Origin: JAUIIK01 sp963709995
GTDB taxonomy: Bacteria > Chloroflexota > Chloroflexia > Thermomicrobiales > CFX8
Length of the DNA: 64,000 bases
Direction: 5' to 3'
NCBI GenBank assembly: GCA_963709995.1
Contig: CAVPYN010000011.1
Coordinates: 302,762-366,761 of the forward strand
Position numbers and translations under genes: made by a program. Under the pieces are notes generated by a model, which worked only from the letters and a program-made list of their open reading frames with translations, was not told where the DNA came from and made no database searches. Shown here piece after piece: positions 9,026-18,584 of this stretch. Position 1 is the stretch's first letter, and the number at the start of each line of letters is the position of its first letter.

Positions 9026-9864
9026 TGCATATTCTCCTCGCGACGGATGCGTCCCCGGAAGCCCTGCAAGCAGTTCGGCTCGGCGTGCTCCTGCAATCCA
9101 GCCTGGACGCGGAGATCACCTTGTTGTCCGTCACGCCAGACGAGGATCAAGCAGAACGGGCACGCCTTCATATCAATCAACTGGTTGAACGCCACGCGTC
9201 GTTGCGCCAGGCATCGAGCGTCATTCGTCACGGGCACGCGGCCGCGCAGATCCTGGAGGAGGCAGAGCGAGGCATCTACGATCTGCTGATCATCGGCAGG
9301 AGAGGACAGAGCCGGGTCGCGCGTTTTCTGTTGGGAGATACCGCGCTACGGCTGGCGCAAGAGTGCCGTCTACCGCTCATCATCGTCCAGCAATCACCGG
9401 TTCATCTCCGCAAGGTGCTCGTCTGCACGGCGGGAGGCAAAGGTGGTCGGATTGATGCCGATTACGCGGCACGAATCGCGGCAGCGATGAAGGCTGAGCT
9501 CACCATCCTGCATGTGATGTCACAGATCGACATCACTCCGGGAGATCAGTGGGACACCGCGGCCCACCCTGCAACCTGGCATATCGAACACCGCACGCCC
9601 GAGGGTTCGCATCTCCAGGAGCTGCTGGAGATCGCCGAATCTCACGGGATCTCCGCCACGCCGGTTATCCGCTATGGCCTGGTCGTCGAGCAAATTCTTG
9701 CCGAGGCGCGGGAACACGGATTCGATCTGCTCGTCATCGGAGCACACAGCGGCGAGGGGCTGACGCGATTTCTTCTGGATAATGTCACCGAAGCGATCCT
9801 CACGAACGCGAGACGGCCAGTGCTCGTCATTCGCCCGGCCCCATCGACTCAATCACGTGCATGA
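9025..9864 (+). CDS. Tandem universal stress protein (two UspA domains)
   Basis: The 279-residue protein starts MHILLATDASPEALQAVRLG and holds two UspA domains. Domain 1 (1-130) ends with IIGRRGQSRVARFLLGDTA, and domain 2 (about 133-275) ends with VIGAHSGEGLTRFLLDNVTE. The G-2x-G-9x-G(S/T) ATP-binding pattern is only partly kept: both have Gly-rich loops but end in GDTA and DNVTE instead of GSVA. It would be a cytoplasmic nucleotide-binding stress protein. It overlaps the upstream Na/Pi-type transporter by translational coupling, so it may regulate or respond to that carrier. Confidence 0.88.
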   Translation: MHILLATDASPEALQAVRLGVLLQSSLDAEITLLSVTPDEDQAERARLHINQLVERHASLRQASSVIRHGHAAAQILEEAERGIYDLLIIGRRGQSRVARFLLGDTALRLAQECRLPLIIVQQSPVHLRKVLVCTAGGKGGRIDADYAARIAAAMKAELTILHVMSQIDITPGDQWDTAAHPATWHIEHRTPEGSHLQELLEIAESHGISATPVIRYGLVVEQILAEAREHGFDLLVIGAHSGEGLTRFLLDNVTEAILTNARRPVLVIRPAPSTQSRA

Positions 9865-9894
9865 GTGATTCGAATTCGTCGGGTTGCGGGCGAA

Positions 9895-9922
9895 CCTGCC
9901 CCGATCCTGAGACCGGGGCAGG
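9895..9922. terminator. Hairpin between convergent genes
   Basis: A perfect 9-bp stem, cctgccccg (9895-9903) and cggggcagg (9914-9922) with a 10-nt loop, lies between the stops of the universal stress protein gene and the minus-strand protease gene. There is no clear T-run on either side, so it may act as a bidirectional or Rho-assisted terminator. Confidence 0.55.
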
Positions 9923-9948
9923 CTGAGACTCAACGATCGGATGATCGG

Positions 9949-12235
9949 TCAGGCGCCACAGTTCGCCGGTGGCGCGTCGGCAACTCCGCCGAACTTCGTC
10001 GTCCAGTACCAGCCGAACGGGCTTCCTTCCACGAAGACGCGGCCGATGCCGATGACGACATTCTCGGAGAGCATGTTCGCATTGTGACCTGGAGAGGTCC
10101 GCCACTGTTCGAAGGTGGCCTGGGCCGTCTCGTTGCCAGCCGCGATATTTTCGGCAACCTGGCCGTTGTAACCAGCCGCTTGGGCGCGCTGCGAAGGTGT
10201 CACCCCTTCGGGCGTGTTGTGCTCGAAGTAGCCTCGCGTGCCCATGTCGAGGCTGTGATTGTAAGCGGCCGTGTTCAGAGTGGCGGAATTCGCCAAAGGC
10301 GGCAGATTATTCTGCGCCCGATAGTTGTTGAGCGTCGTCAGGAACTCATTTTCTGCAACGTCCAGACAGGTATCGACCGGACCACCGTCTGGAGGATTGC
10401 CAGGCGGGTTGCCTGGTGGATTTCCGGGCGGGTTTCCCGGCGGGTTTCCCGGCGGATTTCCGGGTGGATTCCCCGGCGGATTGCCCCCGCCACCATTCTG
10501 ATACCGCCACGCATAGTAATGCTGGCCGATATTGCCCATCTCGACGCGCCACTCCGGCGCGTTGTCAGGTGTGTAGGTCAGACAACGCCGCTCGAAACAC
10601 TGGATCAGCACGAGACGGTTCGTCCCGCCAACCAAAACGTTCGCCCAGTATGGTTCGGTGATCGGCCGTCCGGTCGCAGAAGAACGCATTCTGGAAGAGT
10701 GGCGCGGTGACAAACGCGCCATTTTCGTACACCGTCCCGGACGAATTCATGAACGCCCAGAAGGGTGCGGCGATGCCGTGATTGGTCACGTCATCGACGA
10801 AACCGATTGTGACAGCCTGGTTGGCCAGCGCCGGATCGTCGGTAACCTGTCCTGTCCGATCAACGCGTTGGGTGATCGTCGTGCCAACCGGTTGCGCGGC
10901 CGCGCCGAGCAACGGGTTGAAGGTGGCGTAAGTGGGGCCATTCGGATCGTTCGCGTCACCGGCCACGTTGACCACGGCCGGAGCGCGATCCTCGAAGCGG
11001 TTGTCGCCCAGCTGCATCCGGCCGGTGATCAGTTCGGTGGCAAGCAAGCCATTGGTGACGAACCAGATGCTGTTCGGGTCGACGTTCGGATTCGTGATCT
11101 CCATCCGCGACTTGTCGTAGTACTGGACCGAGCGCTGGCCATTGGGGGCTTCGTCATAGGTTTCGAGAACGACCTGGGTGTTTGCCTGTGGTCCCCACAT
11201 CCAGGTGCGAACCGCGGCGGCGTCGGCCACCGGCTTATCGGTGCGTTCCCACGTCCGCTGGAAGGCAGGATCCGAGGGGCGGTCTACAGGTGGCGGATTG
11301 CCGCCTGCGCCAGCCACATTGAATGCGCAACCCAGAGTTTGGCAGACGCCAGTGTAATCATCGATCACCGCCTGGGTAATGCGCCGGGAAACGTTGATCG
11401 TCTCCGTTTCATACGACTCGATGCCGACGATGAGCTGGTCGGCGGCACGCCAGACGGCCGAGCCGCTCTGCCCCTGGAACGAATCGATCAGATGATCGAG
11501 CCCGACCGCGGTGACGCCGGTGAAGGATGGCTCGTTGCCAGCCCACATCGTGCCATCCGGCTTGTCGCCCGGGTATCCGGCAGTCGTTGGGTTGAAGTCC
11601 GCGGCGTTCAAGGCGTTGTCATCCAACGCGCCGATCGTCATCGTCCCGACCGTGTTGCCAAGATCATCATTGCCAAGAACGATGAGCGCGTAGTCCCATG
11701 CGGCGGCGGTATTGATGTCGCCCTGAGCATCGATCCAACCCTGGGGAACCCAGAGGTTCGCGGCATCGGCGGCGCCAAACGGCATCTGATCGACGTTCAG
11801 TCCCGGTGTCACGCGCACCAGGCCGGGATAGCCGTTGAACTCAGCGAACCAGATGCAGTGAGCCGCCGTCAGAATGACCCGCAGGCCGATAAATGTGCCG
11901 GTGCAACCGAACCCCTGGCCAGTGTCCGGATCACCCGCCCAGATACTCACGATCTTCTTGTAGGGATCCTGGGTCGTGTCGTTGATCTGCACCCGTGAGT
12001 CTGGCCCCACAACCAACTGGGGTTCGCGGCCATCATCGCGGTTGAGATAGGTCAGTTCGGCAGGCATATCGCCCGGGGCAATCACCGGCATTTCGTGGAT
12101 CACGCCCCAGTGGGTAGCGGCTTCCTCATCAAGCGATCCTGCAGGACTCGCGTAGGCAGCCAGGCTGCTCGATACAAGCATCAATGTCAGAAATACCGCG
12201 AAAACGACCGATTTCCTGCGCCAGCGTTGGATCAT
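9949..12235 (-). CDS. Secreted multidomain serine protease / NPPG-repeat / CAP protein (one frame change)
   Basis: The protein starts MIQRWRRKSVVFAVFLTLML with a signal peptide. Residues about 75-310 are a trypsin/V8-like protease: FGCTGTFIGLRVILTAAHC (His), WDYALIVLGNDD (Asp) and DSFQGQSGSAVW (Ser) form a full catalytic triad. Residues about 325-580 are an uncharacterised domain shared with the protein at 19,865, ending LTYTPDN...NIGQHYYAWRY. Then come eight NPPG units, and last a CAP/SCP domain (ENEFLTTLNNYRAQNNLPPL, YFEHNTPEGVTPSQRA, SPGHNANML). The frame changes near 10,680, inside a region whose homologue reads ATGRPITEPYWAEV, so an indel probably splits a gene of about 760 codons. Likely exported. 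Confidence 0.8.
10385..10491 (-). repeat. 12-bp tandem repeat encoding (NPPG)8
   Basis: The minus strand carries eight copies of a 12-bp unit encoding Asn-Pro-Pro-Gly with third-base variation, between the unknown domain and the CAP domain of the protease gene. It forms a flexible, proline-rich linker and would be prone to copy-number change by slippage. Confidence 0.85.
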
Positions 12236-12415
12236 ATGCTTCCCTATCTCCCCCGACCCCCTACGCCCACACGAACGCGCAGGTCCGGATACTCAATTCT
12301 TCGCTTCATGTCTTATCGCACACGATCTCGTTTCAGGCAACCCCTGACTTTGCTCATCCTTCATTAGTCCATAACGAAGCGCGATCGACGGCGCTGTCAA
12401 CCGGGCGCCTTGCCA

Positions 12416-12431
12416 GTCCCTGATCCCTCCC
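12416..12431. repeat. Heptamer-type short repeat in intergenic region
   Basis: gtccctgatccctccc has two 7-bp steps of the dispersed (n)tccct type seen at 4,266 and 50,452. The surrounding 12,236-12,539 region otherwise only carries the divergent upstream regions of the protease and cupin genes; I see no gene in it. Confidence 0.3.
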
Positions 12432-12539
12432 CAAGAGGGTGCTGCCACCTGTATTGGCCACTTAACTCCCCACAACCTTGTCACGAACGCTATGCTGTGA
12501 TTGGGGCCGGGCACTGTGACGGAGAGGGCAGGTGAACTG

Positions 12540-12830
12540 ATGACTGAAATCCAGGCGACGGCAACCGTTCAGGTCGACAACGAGCGCGTCCGCGTCACCG
12601 AATGGCGGTTCGGCTCTGGCGCGGCCACCGGCTACCATCGCCATGATTTCGACTATGTCGTGGTGCCGGTGATGAACGGCAGGCTGAAGCTCATTGGGCC
12701 GGATGGCAGCGAGTCGTTTAGCGACCTGAAAGCGGGCGTCTCCTATTTCCGCGAGGCTGGCGTCGAGCACGATGTGATCAACGCTAGCGAAGGGGAATTC
12801 GCCTTCGTCGAGATCGAATTGAAGCCCTGA
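12540..12830 (+). CDS. Small cupin-domain protein
   Basis: The 96-residue product starts MTEIQATATVQVDNERVRVTE. The cupin motif is visible as GAATGYHRHDFDYVVVPVMN (metal His residues, with Asp and Tyr where Glu is often found) and a second motif as REAGVEHDVINASEGEFAFVE. The start was placed at the ATG at 12540, preceded by gagagggcaggtg. It is a single-domain beta-barrel, probably cytoplasmic and metal-binding; substrate unknown. Upstream GTG/ATG codons in the same frame are less likely because family members begin close to the first strand. Confidence 0.75.
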   Translation: MTEIQATATVQVDNERVRVTEWRFGSGAATGYHRHDFDYVVVPVMNGRLKLIGPDGSESFSDLKAGVSYFREAGVEHDVINASEGEFAFVEIELKP

Positions 12831-12858
12831 TCTGGGATATCGCAGATTCTCGACGGGG

Positions 12859-13184
12859 TTAGTCGTGGCTAGCCCCGACCACAGACTCCGATCGATCGAC
12901 TTGCTCAAACAACCATTGGCGGACTCCTGGCTCATCCGAAGTCCCGAGAACAATGCAGATGTCGGCTACGATGGCTCGCACGCTCGACGCGGCAAGCCCG
13001 GTTGTCCGGCAGATTGACTCGACCGATGCCTCCGGGCCAGTTCGATCAGCACCTCCCGTTGGCGAGCGCTAAAGGTGTTGGCTTCGTCGTTGTGGTTCGT
13101 GATCACCCAGATGTGTGATGTCATCTGCTTCTTCGTTTTGATCACGCCGCTCACCGGCTTTAGTCTATGATCCATCGGAATCAC
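12859..13184 (-). pseudogene. LuxR-type HTH-like protein, frameshifted
   Basis: The minus-strand frame from 13184 gives FSARQREVLIELARR, like the first helices of a LuxR/sigma-type DNA-binding domain. After a one-base shift near 13,030 another frame continues as EASVESICRTTGLAASSVRA, IVADICIVLGTSDEPGVRQW and ends at TAA (12859-12861). Joined, this gives about 108 residues with a helix-turn-helix pattern. The assignment is by pattern and is weak; it may be a remnant. Confidence 0.35.
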
Positions 13185-13316
13185 AAGAAGTCGGGAACAC
13201 GCTATTCAGGGCTTTCCGGATTTCGATAACTGCGGCGCCAGCTCGACGCTGCTAAAATACGTGCGACGACAGATTCTGGTTCGCCGCGGATCGGGGACCG
13301 GAGGAAGGAGCTCGAA

Positions 13317-14864
13317 ATGGAATGCGGATATGACGTTGCGATCATCGGCGGCGGCCACAATGGCCTGGTTGCCGCCTGGTATCTCCAGAAGGGCGGCCAG
13401 CGGGTAGGCGTTTTCGAACGGCGCGATTTCGTTGGCGGCGCGGTCATTACTGAAGAACTCTGGCCCGGCTACCGGGTCCCGACCTGTTCCTACATCTGCT
13501 ACCTGCTCCAGGACAAGGTCATCGAGGATATGGCCTTGAGAGAACACGGATTCGATGTCCACCAGCTCATGCCCTACTCCTTCACGCCCTTCCCCGATGG
13601 CCGGGCACTCATCAGCTGGCGCGACAAAGAGCAGACTGCGGCCCAACTAGCCGAGATCCTGCCTTCCGATGCAGCCAACTACAGCGCCTACACTGAGGCT
13701 CGCGAGCGAATGGCTGCCATCGTCAAACGGTGGTTTCTGAAACCGCCGCCGACGCTGACTGAACTGGTCGACGACGCTCGCGGCCACGGTGACGAGGAAG
13801 CGCTGGAGCAACTACTCTTCGGCAGCGTCAGTGGAATGTTGGATGTCTATTTCGAGTCGCCACAAGTCAAAGGCTGGCTGGCCGGAGCCTGGGACGCTGG
13901 CGATCCGGACGCGCCGGGGAGCCTGCTGTCGTCGATCTATCCGACGGTCAGCGCCTTCACCGAGGACGAGAACGCCGGCATCGTCGTCGGCGGTATGGGT
14001 GGCATCACCCAGGCAATGGCTCGCGCTTGCCAGGCGGCTGGCGTCGAGATCCATACCAACAGCGAGGTCGTCACGGATTCTGATCGAAGGACAGGCGCAC
14101 CGACGGCATCGAGCTGGCGAACGGCGAACACGTCCAGCGCTCGAACCGTCATCTCGAATGCCGACCCGAAACGCACCTTTCTGGAATTGACGCCCGAAGA
14201 CGCGCTTCCGCCCGACTTTCGCGGCCACATCGAACGTCTTACGACGCAAGCGGCCTACTTCAAGTTTCACGCCTCATGGATGGCCTACCCGATTTCTCCC
14301 GTCATCTCGGGCCACGATTACGATCCGCGGACGCTGGCCCAGATCAAGATCTGCCCTTCGCTCGACTACTACCGCAAGTCGTGGGATGATGCGTCGCATG
14401 GACGTATAACGGACTACCCCGGTGATGTCGATTCAGATTCCGACCGTCTACGATCGAACGTTGATCGACGGGACGCTAATGGCCATGTTATGTCGATTTG
14501 GGTCCAGTACGCCCCGGTGAAACCGGCTGACGGCTCCTGGGATGAGCTGCGCCAACAGGCCGGCGAGATGCTGATCGACACGATCGCGAATACGCCCCGA
14601 ACATCCGCGAGGTCATTCGCGACTGGGTGCTCTTTACGCCGCAGGATATCGAAGAGCGCGTAGGCATGACCGATGGCAATATCCGCCACATCGACATGGT
14701 GGCCGGGCAGATGTTCACCGGGCAGACTCGACTACCGGACGCCGATCGATGGTCTGTATCTCTGCGGCGCGAGCACTCATCCCGGCGGTGAAGTCACCGG
14801 CGCGCCGGGGCATAATGCCGCGCACGCGATCCTCAGCGACGTCGGAGCGGCGGTAGTTGGCTGA
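13317..14864 (+). pseudogene. Phytoene desaturase-like FAD oxidoreductase, frameshifted
   Basis: The protein starts MECGYDVAIIGGGHNGLVAA, a classic FAD-binding GxGxxG Rossmann motif, and continues GVFERRDFVGGAVITEE. The middle has ENAGIVVGGMGGITQAMARA and VISNADPKRTFLELTPEDAL. The C-terminus has the second FAD site, TPIDGLYLCGASTHPGGEVT followed by GAPGHNAAHAIL. This matches the bacterial relatives of PYROXD2 within the CrtI/phytoene desaturase superfamily (about 515 residues), whose substrates are mostly unknown. Frame changes at about 14,090-14,130, 14,420, 14,590 and 14,730 break it. It is preceded by a good ribosome site (ggaggaaggag). No carotenoid genes lie nearby. Confidence 0.8.
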
Positions 14865-14895
14865 GAGCTTGGAATGAAAGGAGGGTGGCCGGACG

Positions 14896-15360
14896 TTACA
14901 CGACCCGGTCTTCCGCCTCTCCGCGCCACTCGTATCGGGTCACCGTTACACCGGGCGCGATCTCGATCTCTTCGATCGCCCGAAAACCGAGCTTCTCGTA
15001 AAGCCTGCGGGCCGGAAGATTCGCAGTCCCGGTGGATACGATGACGCGGGGATGTTCGAGAACGGACTCGACAAGCATCGAGCCATATCCGCGCCCGAAG
15101 TGATTCGGATCAACGACGAGCCGGTCGATGTCCAGCACGCCGTCGTCAACGACATAGGCCAGCGCCGCAACAATCCGGCCACCTGCGCGCATTCCGATCC
15201 ATTCGAGCGGTTGCGCGATCAATTCCTCTAATGTCTCATGCAGCGGTGGTATGCCATCGAAACCGATCAGGTCCACCTCGACGCGGTAGGCCGATCGCTG
15301 GAGCGCGAAAACCTGCCCGGCCACCATCAGATCGGACAGATCGAGAGAATCAGCCTGCAT
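14896..15360 (-). CDS. GNAT-family N-acetyltransferase
   Basis: The 154-residue product has the GNAT fold pattern: VAALAYVVDDGVLDIDRLVV (beta strands 4 and 5), then PNHFGRGYGSMLVESVLEH, the acetyl-CoA-binding R/Q-x-x-G-x-G/A loop, then TGTANLPARRLYEKLGFRAI, the usual last motif. The acceptor substrate is not predictable. It lies 33 bp upstream of... that is, downstream in transcription of the cupin gene at 15394, so both are likely one minus-strand operon. Confidence 0.85.
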   Translation of the reverse strand: MQADSLDLSDLMVAGQVFALQRSAYRVEVDLIGFDGIPPLHETLEELIAQPLEWIGMRAGGRIVAALAYVVDDGVLDIDRLVVDPNHFGRGYGSMLVESVLEHPRVIVSTGTANLPARRLYEKLGFRAIEEIEIAPGVTVTRYEWRGEAEDRVV

Positions 15361-15393
15361 GCGAACGCCTCTCGCTCGACCGGTCGGGGACGG

Positions 15394-15759
15394 TCAGTCC
15401 TCCGGCGACTCGTACCAGGTGGGCGGGCCAGCGGTCGTGATGCTCAGGTGGGTCATCGATCCGCCTTCGACCGCGCCGTGCCAGTGGCGCTCTCCAGCCG
15501 GCATATAGATGATGTCGCCGGGACCGGCGCGAAACTCTTCAGCAGCCGTTCCGGCACGCGCCTCGCCTTCGACGACATAGAGCACCTGCTCGCCGGGGTG
15601 ATCGTGCCAGTTCGTGCGGGCACCGTCCTCGAAGTGGACCGACGAGACCGATACCTTTCCCTCCCCGGCGGCAAGCAAGCGCGTCAGTGTGACGTCACCA
15701 GTGAACGTTGTGCCCTTGTTCGACTCCGCCTCCGCACCTCGAATCACATGCATCCGCAT
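15394..15759 (-). CDS. Cupin-domain protein
   Basis: The 121-residue product, starting MRMHVIRGAEAES, carries a full cupin: VHFEDGARTNWHDHPGEQVL (motif 1 with two His and Glu/Gln) and GPGDIIYMPAGERHWHGAVE (motif 2 with the last His). Such single-domain cupins with HxH-x5-6 and late His are often decarboxylase- or quercetinase-like and bind a divalent metal. I chose the internal ATG at 15759 over 15801 because MRMHVI is the normal family start and agaagga-like ribosome sequence precedes it. It precedes the GNAT gene on the same strand. Confidence 0.8.
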   Translation of the reverse strand: MRMHVIRGAEAESNKGTTFTGDVTLTRLLAAGEGKVSVSSVHFEDGARTNWHDHPGEQVLYVVEGEARAGTAAEEFRAGPGDIIYMPAGERHWHGAVEGGSMTHLSITTAGPPTWYESPED

Positions 15760-16036
15760 ATCTCCTTCATGTTCCAATCCGCGGCCAGTTTCGCCCAGCA
15801 TAGCCGGATTGCTCGAGTTTGGGCCGACCGTTCACAGATCCTGCCAGATGTGGCCGCATTGCGATCCCGGCCATATGTCCATGCCTATTCTCTCGCCGCT
15901 TGAAACGAAGGACAATTACCCGGCCTGCTATGGATTGCCGGCCACGGTCCGAACAGACCAGGCGATCCGGCGACAGGCCGCCAGCACAGGCAGGGGCAGG
16001 ATAGGTTGTAGCGGATCAGCATAGTTGGGCAGGCCG

Positions 16037-16916
16037 ATGGCAAGGTTCAGACGACAGGCGAAGCTGGATAGCTCTCAGGTTGAGGACCGCCGTGGTCGAT
16101 CTGGGATGGCGATTGGCGGGATTGGTGGCGGGATCGGGCTGATAATCGTCCTGGCCGTCATCTTGCTCGGCGGTGATCCGGGCGATCTTTCGGGTCTCGC
16201 CGGTGAGTCCGGATCGGACGCACAGACAAACGGGAACGCAGCGAGAAACATCGACGAAGAATGTCGCACCGGGCTGGACGCCACCGAGCAGCAGGATTGC
16301 CGCATTGTCGCCTATGTCAATAGCATCCAGGCGTACTGGACCGAAGCCTATGACGACCGTGACGGCCAGTACACGATGTCCCAGACCGTCCTCTTTAGCG
16401 ATCTGACCCAGACCGCATGCGGGACGGCAAGTTCCCAGGTCGGCCCCTTCTACTGTCCGTCGGACCAGCAGATCTATCTCGATCTCGGATTCTTCGATGA
16501 GTTGCGTTCTCGCTTCGGCGCCGAGGGCGGCCCGATCGCTGAAGCCTATGTGCTGGCCCACGAGTACGGCCACCACGTCCAGAATCAGCAGGGCATCCTG
16601 GGCCAGAGCAGCCAGGGGAAGCGGCCCACAGAGCGACGCCGTCCGCATCGAACTCCAGGCCGATTGCTACGCTGGCGTCTGGGCCAGCAACGCCGCTGAG
16701 ACCGGTTATCTCACTCCGCTCACCGAGGAAGACGTTCGGATTGGCCTCGACGCAGCGGCAGCCGTCGGCGACGATCGCATCCAGGAGCGCTTGCGGGGTC
16801 AGGTCAATCCGGAATCCTGGACGCATGGATCATCGGCACAACGCCAGCAGTGGTTTCTCACCGGCTATGAATCCGGCGAGCCGGAATCCTGTGACACCTT
16901 CAGTTCCGGGTTATAG
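16037..16916 (+). CDS. Neutral zinc metallopeptidase (YpfJ family), one frame change
   Basis: Residues 1-20 are basic, followed by a membrane segment (GMAIGGIGGGIGLIIVLAVI), then an extracytoplasmic domain with QTVLFSDLTQTACGTASSQV, GPFYCPSDQQIYLDLGFFDE and the zinc motif VLAHEYGHHVQNQQGILG (HExxH). After a one-base shift near 16,620 the frame continues RIELQADCYAGVWASNA (third zinc ligand and conserved Cys) and WFLTGYESGEPESCDTF. This is the putative neutral zinc metallopeptidase family PF04228, about 290 residues here. A single base in the 16,610-16,630 stretch splits it and is probably an error. It would act outside the membrane; substrates unknown. Confidence 0.85.
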
Positions 16917-16922
16917 GGTCAG

Positions 16923-18443
16923 TCATCCGAACCGACCCGCGAGATGCTCGCCGATCATCACCGCCGGGAGATTGGTGTTTGCGCGCATCAGCGTCGGAGC
17001 GATCGAAACATCGCAGATGTAGAGCCCATCAAGACCGTGGACCTTGCCGTCGGAATCAACGACCGCTTCGTGATCGCTGGCCGGCCCCATCCGACAGCTG
17101 CAGGCCGGGTGGTAGTTGATCCGCACCGTCTCCTCGGCAAACGCTTCCAGCTTGGCGCGTGTATCTGCCGCTGGACTGGGCCTGATCTCGCCCTGGATCA
17201 GCCCGGCGCGCTCCAGATTCGCGGCGATCTCGCGCGCCAGTTCGAGTCCATCAACCAGGACGGCACGATCGATATCGTCCTCGTCCGTGAAATAGCCGTG
17301 ATCGATCGAGGGCGCCGACTCGGGGTCGGATGAAGAGAGCTTCATCGCTCCGGCGGATCGAACCGCAACGGTCGAAGATGGAATCGAGTAGCGCCAGCCA
17401 CCCTCCACTGCGGGGTCGGGCCGCAGGATGCCGTAGAGATGCAGGTCAAACGCTTCGGTGCAACGCGGGCTGCGCGTCTTCAGAATCGTCTGCTCGTCGG
17501 GAGTCCAGCGATCCCGGCTGAAGAGTTCCATCTCGCGCGCGAGCTTGCTAGTTGCTTGCAGCTCGATGGAGGTCAGAGGATGATCGGTTAATGACTTGCC
17601 AACGCCAGGAAGGGGATGGACGGGCTCGACGCCAACCGCCCTCAGGTCATCCGGATCACCGATTCCCGAGCGCAACAGGATTGCTGGCGATCCATACGCG
17701 CCGCCCGACAACACCACACGACCGGCGTCGATTCGCCGCCACTCTCCACCAACCCGAGCGATAACAGCTACTGCTCGACCGTTCTCAACGATCACCCGAT
17801 CAACCAGAACTCCGCCGATGATCGTGAGGTTGGCTCGTTCACGCACCGGATCAAGATAAGCAAACGACGTGTTCCAGCGCACGCCGTCGATGATGTTGAC
17901 CGGTGAGATGCCGGTCGCCGAAACGTCATCGGGATCGTCCAGATCGTGCACCCGTGGGATGCCAGCCGCAATCGCGCCCTCCATGAACGCGCCATGAAAC
18001 GGAGTCAGTTCATCATCTTCTGGAATACGCACCCGCAGCGACCGCTTCGCCCTTGCGACCGCCGGGGCGACGTCATCCCACGCCCAGCCGGCATTGCCCA
18101 GCTCCGCCCAGTGGTCATAATCCCGACGATGGCCGATGACTTCAACGCATCCGTTATGCGACGAGCAGCCGCCAATAACCCGTGCCCGATCATAGCTGGT
18201 GCGTTCACGGTGTCCTGGCCGGTTGAAACCGCTGTAGCCCCAGTCGTGCGACTCTGGAAAACGCAGGGCGTCGAGCAGGTCCGGCGGCCAGCCACCCGCA
18301 TCATACGGACCGTAGTCCGGTCCGGCTTCCAGCAACAGGATGTTGAGCGCTGTATCGCGAGCGACGATGCCGGCGAGCGCCGCGCCCGCCGACCCTCCGC
18401 CGACGATCAGAAGGTCAATGTTTGTCGGAACTTCCATACTCAT
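16923..18443 (-). CDS. GMC-family FAD oxidoreductase (choline/alcohol dehydrogenase type)
   Basis: The 506-residue protein starts MSMEVPTNIDLLIVGGGSAG with the FAD dinucleotide-binding motif, then NILLLEAGPDYGPYDAGGWP, the GMC signature 1 region RARVIGGCSSHNGCVEVIGH, signature 2 VVLSGGAYGSPAILLRSGIG, and the C-terminal active-site area YHPACSCRMGPASDHEAVVD, then IAPTLMRANTNLPAVMIGEH with the catalytic His/Asn positions. GMC enzymes oxidise alcohols such as choline or glucose; this one's substrate is unknown. An upstream ATG (18479) would add 12 residues. It ends 6 bp from the metallopeptidase stop, so the two converge tightly. Confidence 0.92.
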   Translation of the reverse strand: MSMEVPTNIDLLIVGGGSAGAALAGIVARDTALNILLLEAGPDYGPYDAGGWPPDLLDALRFPESHDWGYSGFNRPGHRERTSYDRARVIGGCSSHNGCVEVIGHRRDYDHWAELGNAGWAWDDVAPAVARAKRSLRVRIPEDDELTPFHGAFMEGAIAAGIPRVHDLDDPDDVSATGISPVNIIDGVRWNTSFAYLDPVRERANLTIIGGVLVDRVIVENGRAVAVIARVGGEWRRIDAGRVVLSGGAYGSPAILLRSGIGDPDDLRAVGVEPVHPLPGVGKSLTDHPLTSIELQATSKLAREMELFSRDRWTPDEQTILKTRSPRCTEAFDLHLYGILRPDPAVEGGWRYSIPSSTVAVRSAGAMKLSSSDPESAPSIDHGYFTDEDDIDRAVLVDGLELAREIAANLERAGLIQGEIRPSPAADTRAKLEAFAEETVRINYHPACSCRMGPASDHEAVVDSDGKVHGLDGLYICDVSIAPTLMRANTNLPAVMIGEHLAGRFG

Positions 18444-18584
18444 GACGTGCCCTTTGCAGCCTCGACGAAGGACCGGCAATCACCGGCCGGAAGGGGATCA
18501 TAGCGTTCTCCGCGCCGTTGCTGGCGGCTATCCACAACCGGCAATACAACCACGTAGCAGCACGGAAGTGTACGGACACTAAGC

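Noticed and set aside
10658..11998. 446-codon plus-strand ORF opposite the protease
   Set aside because: Antisense shadow; the minus strand carries clear catalytic motifs.
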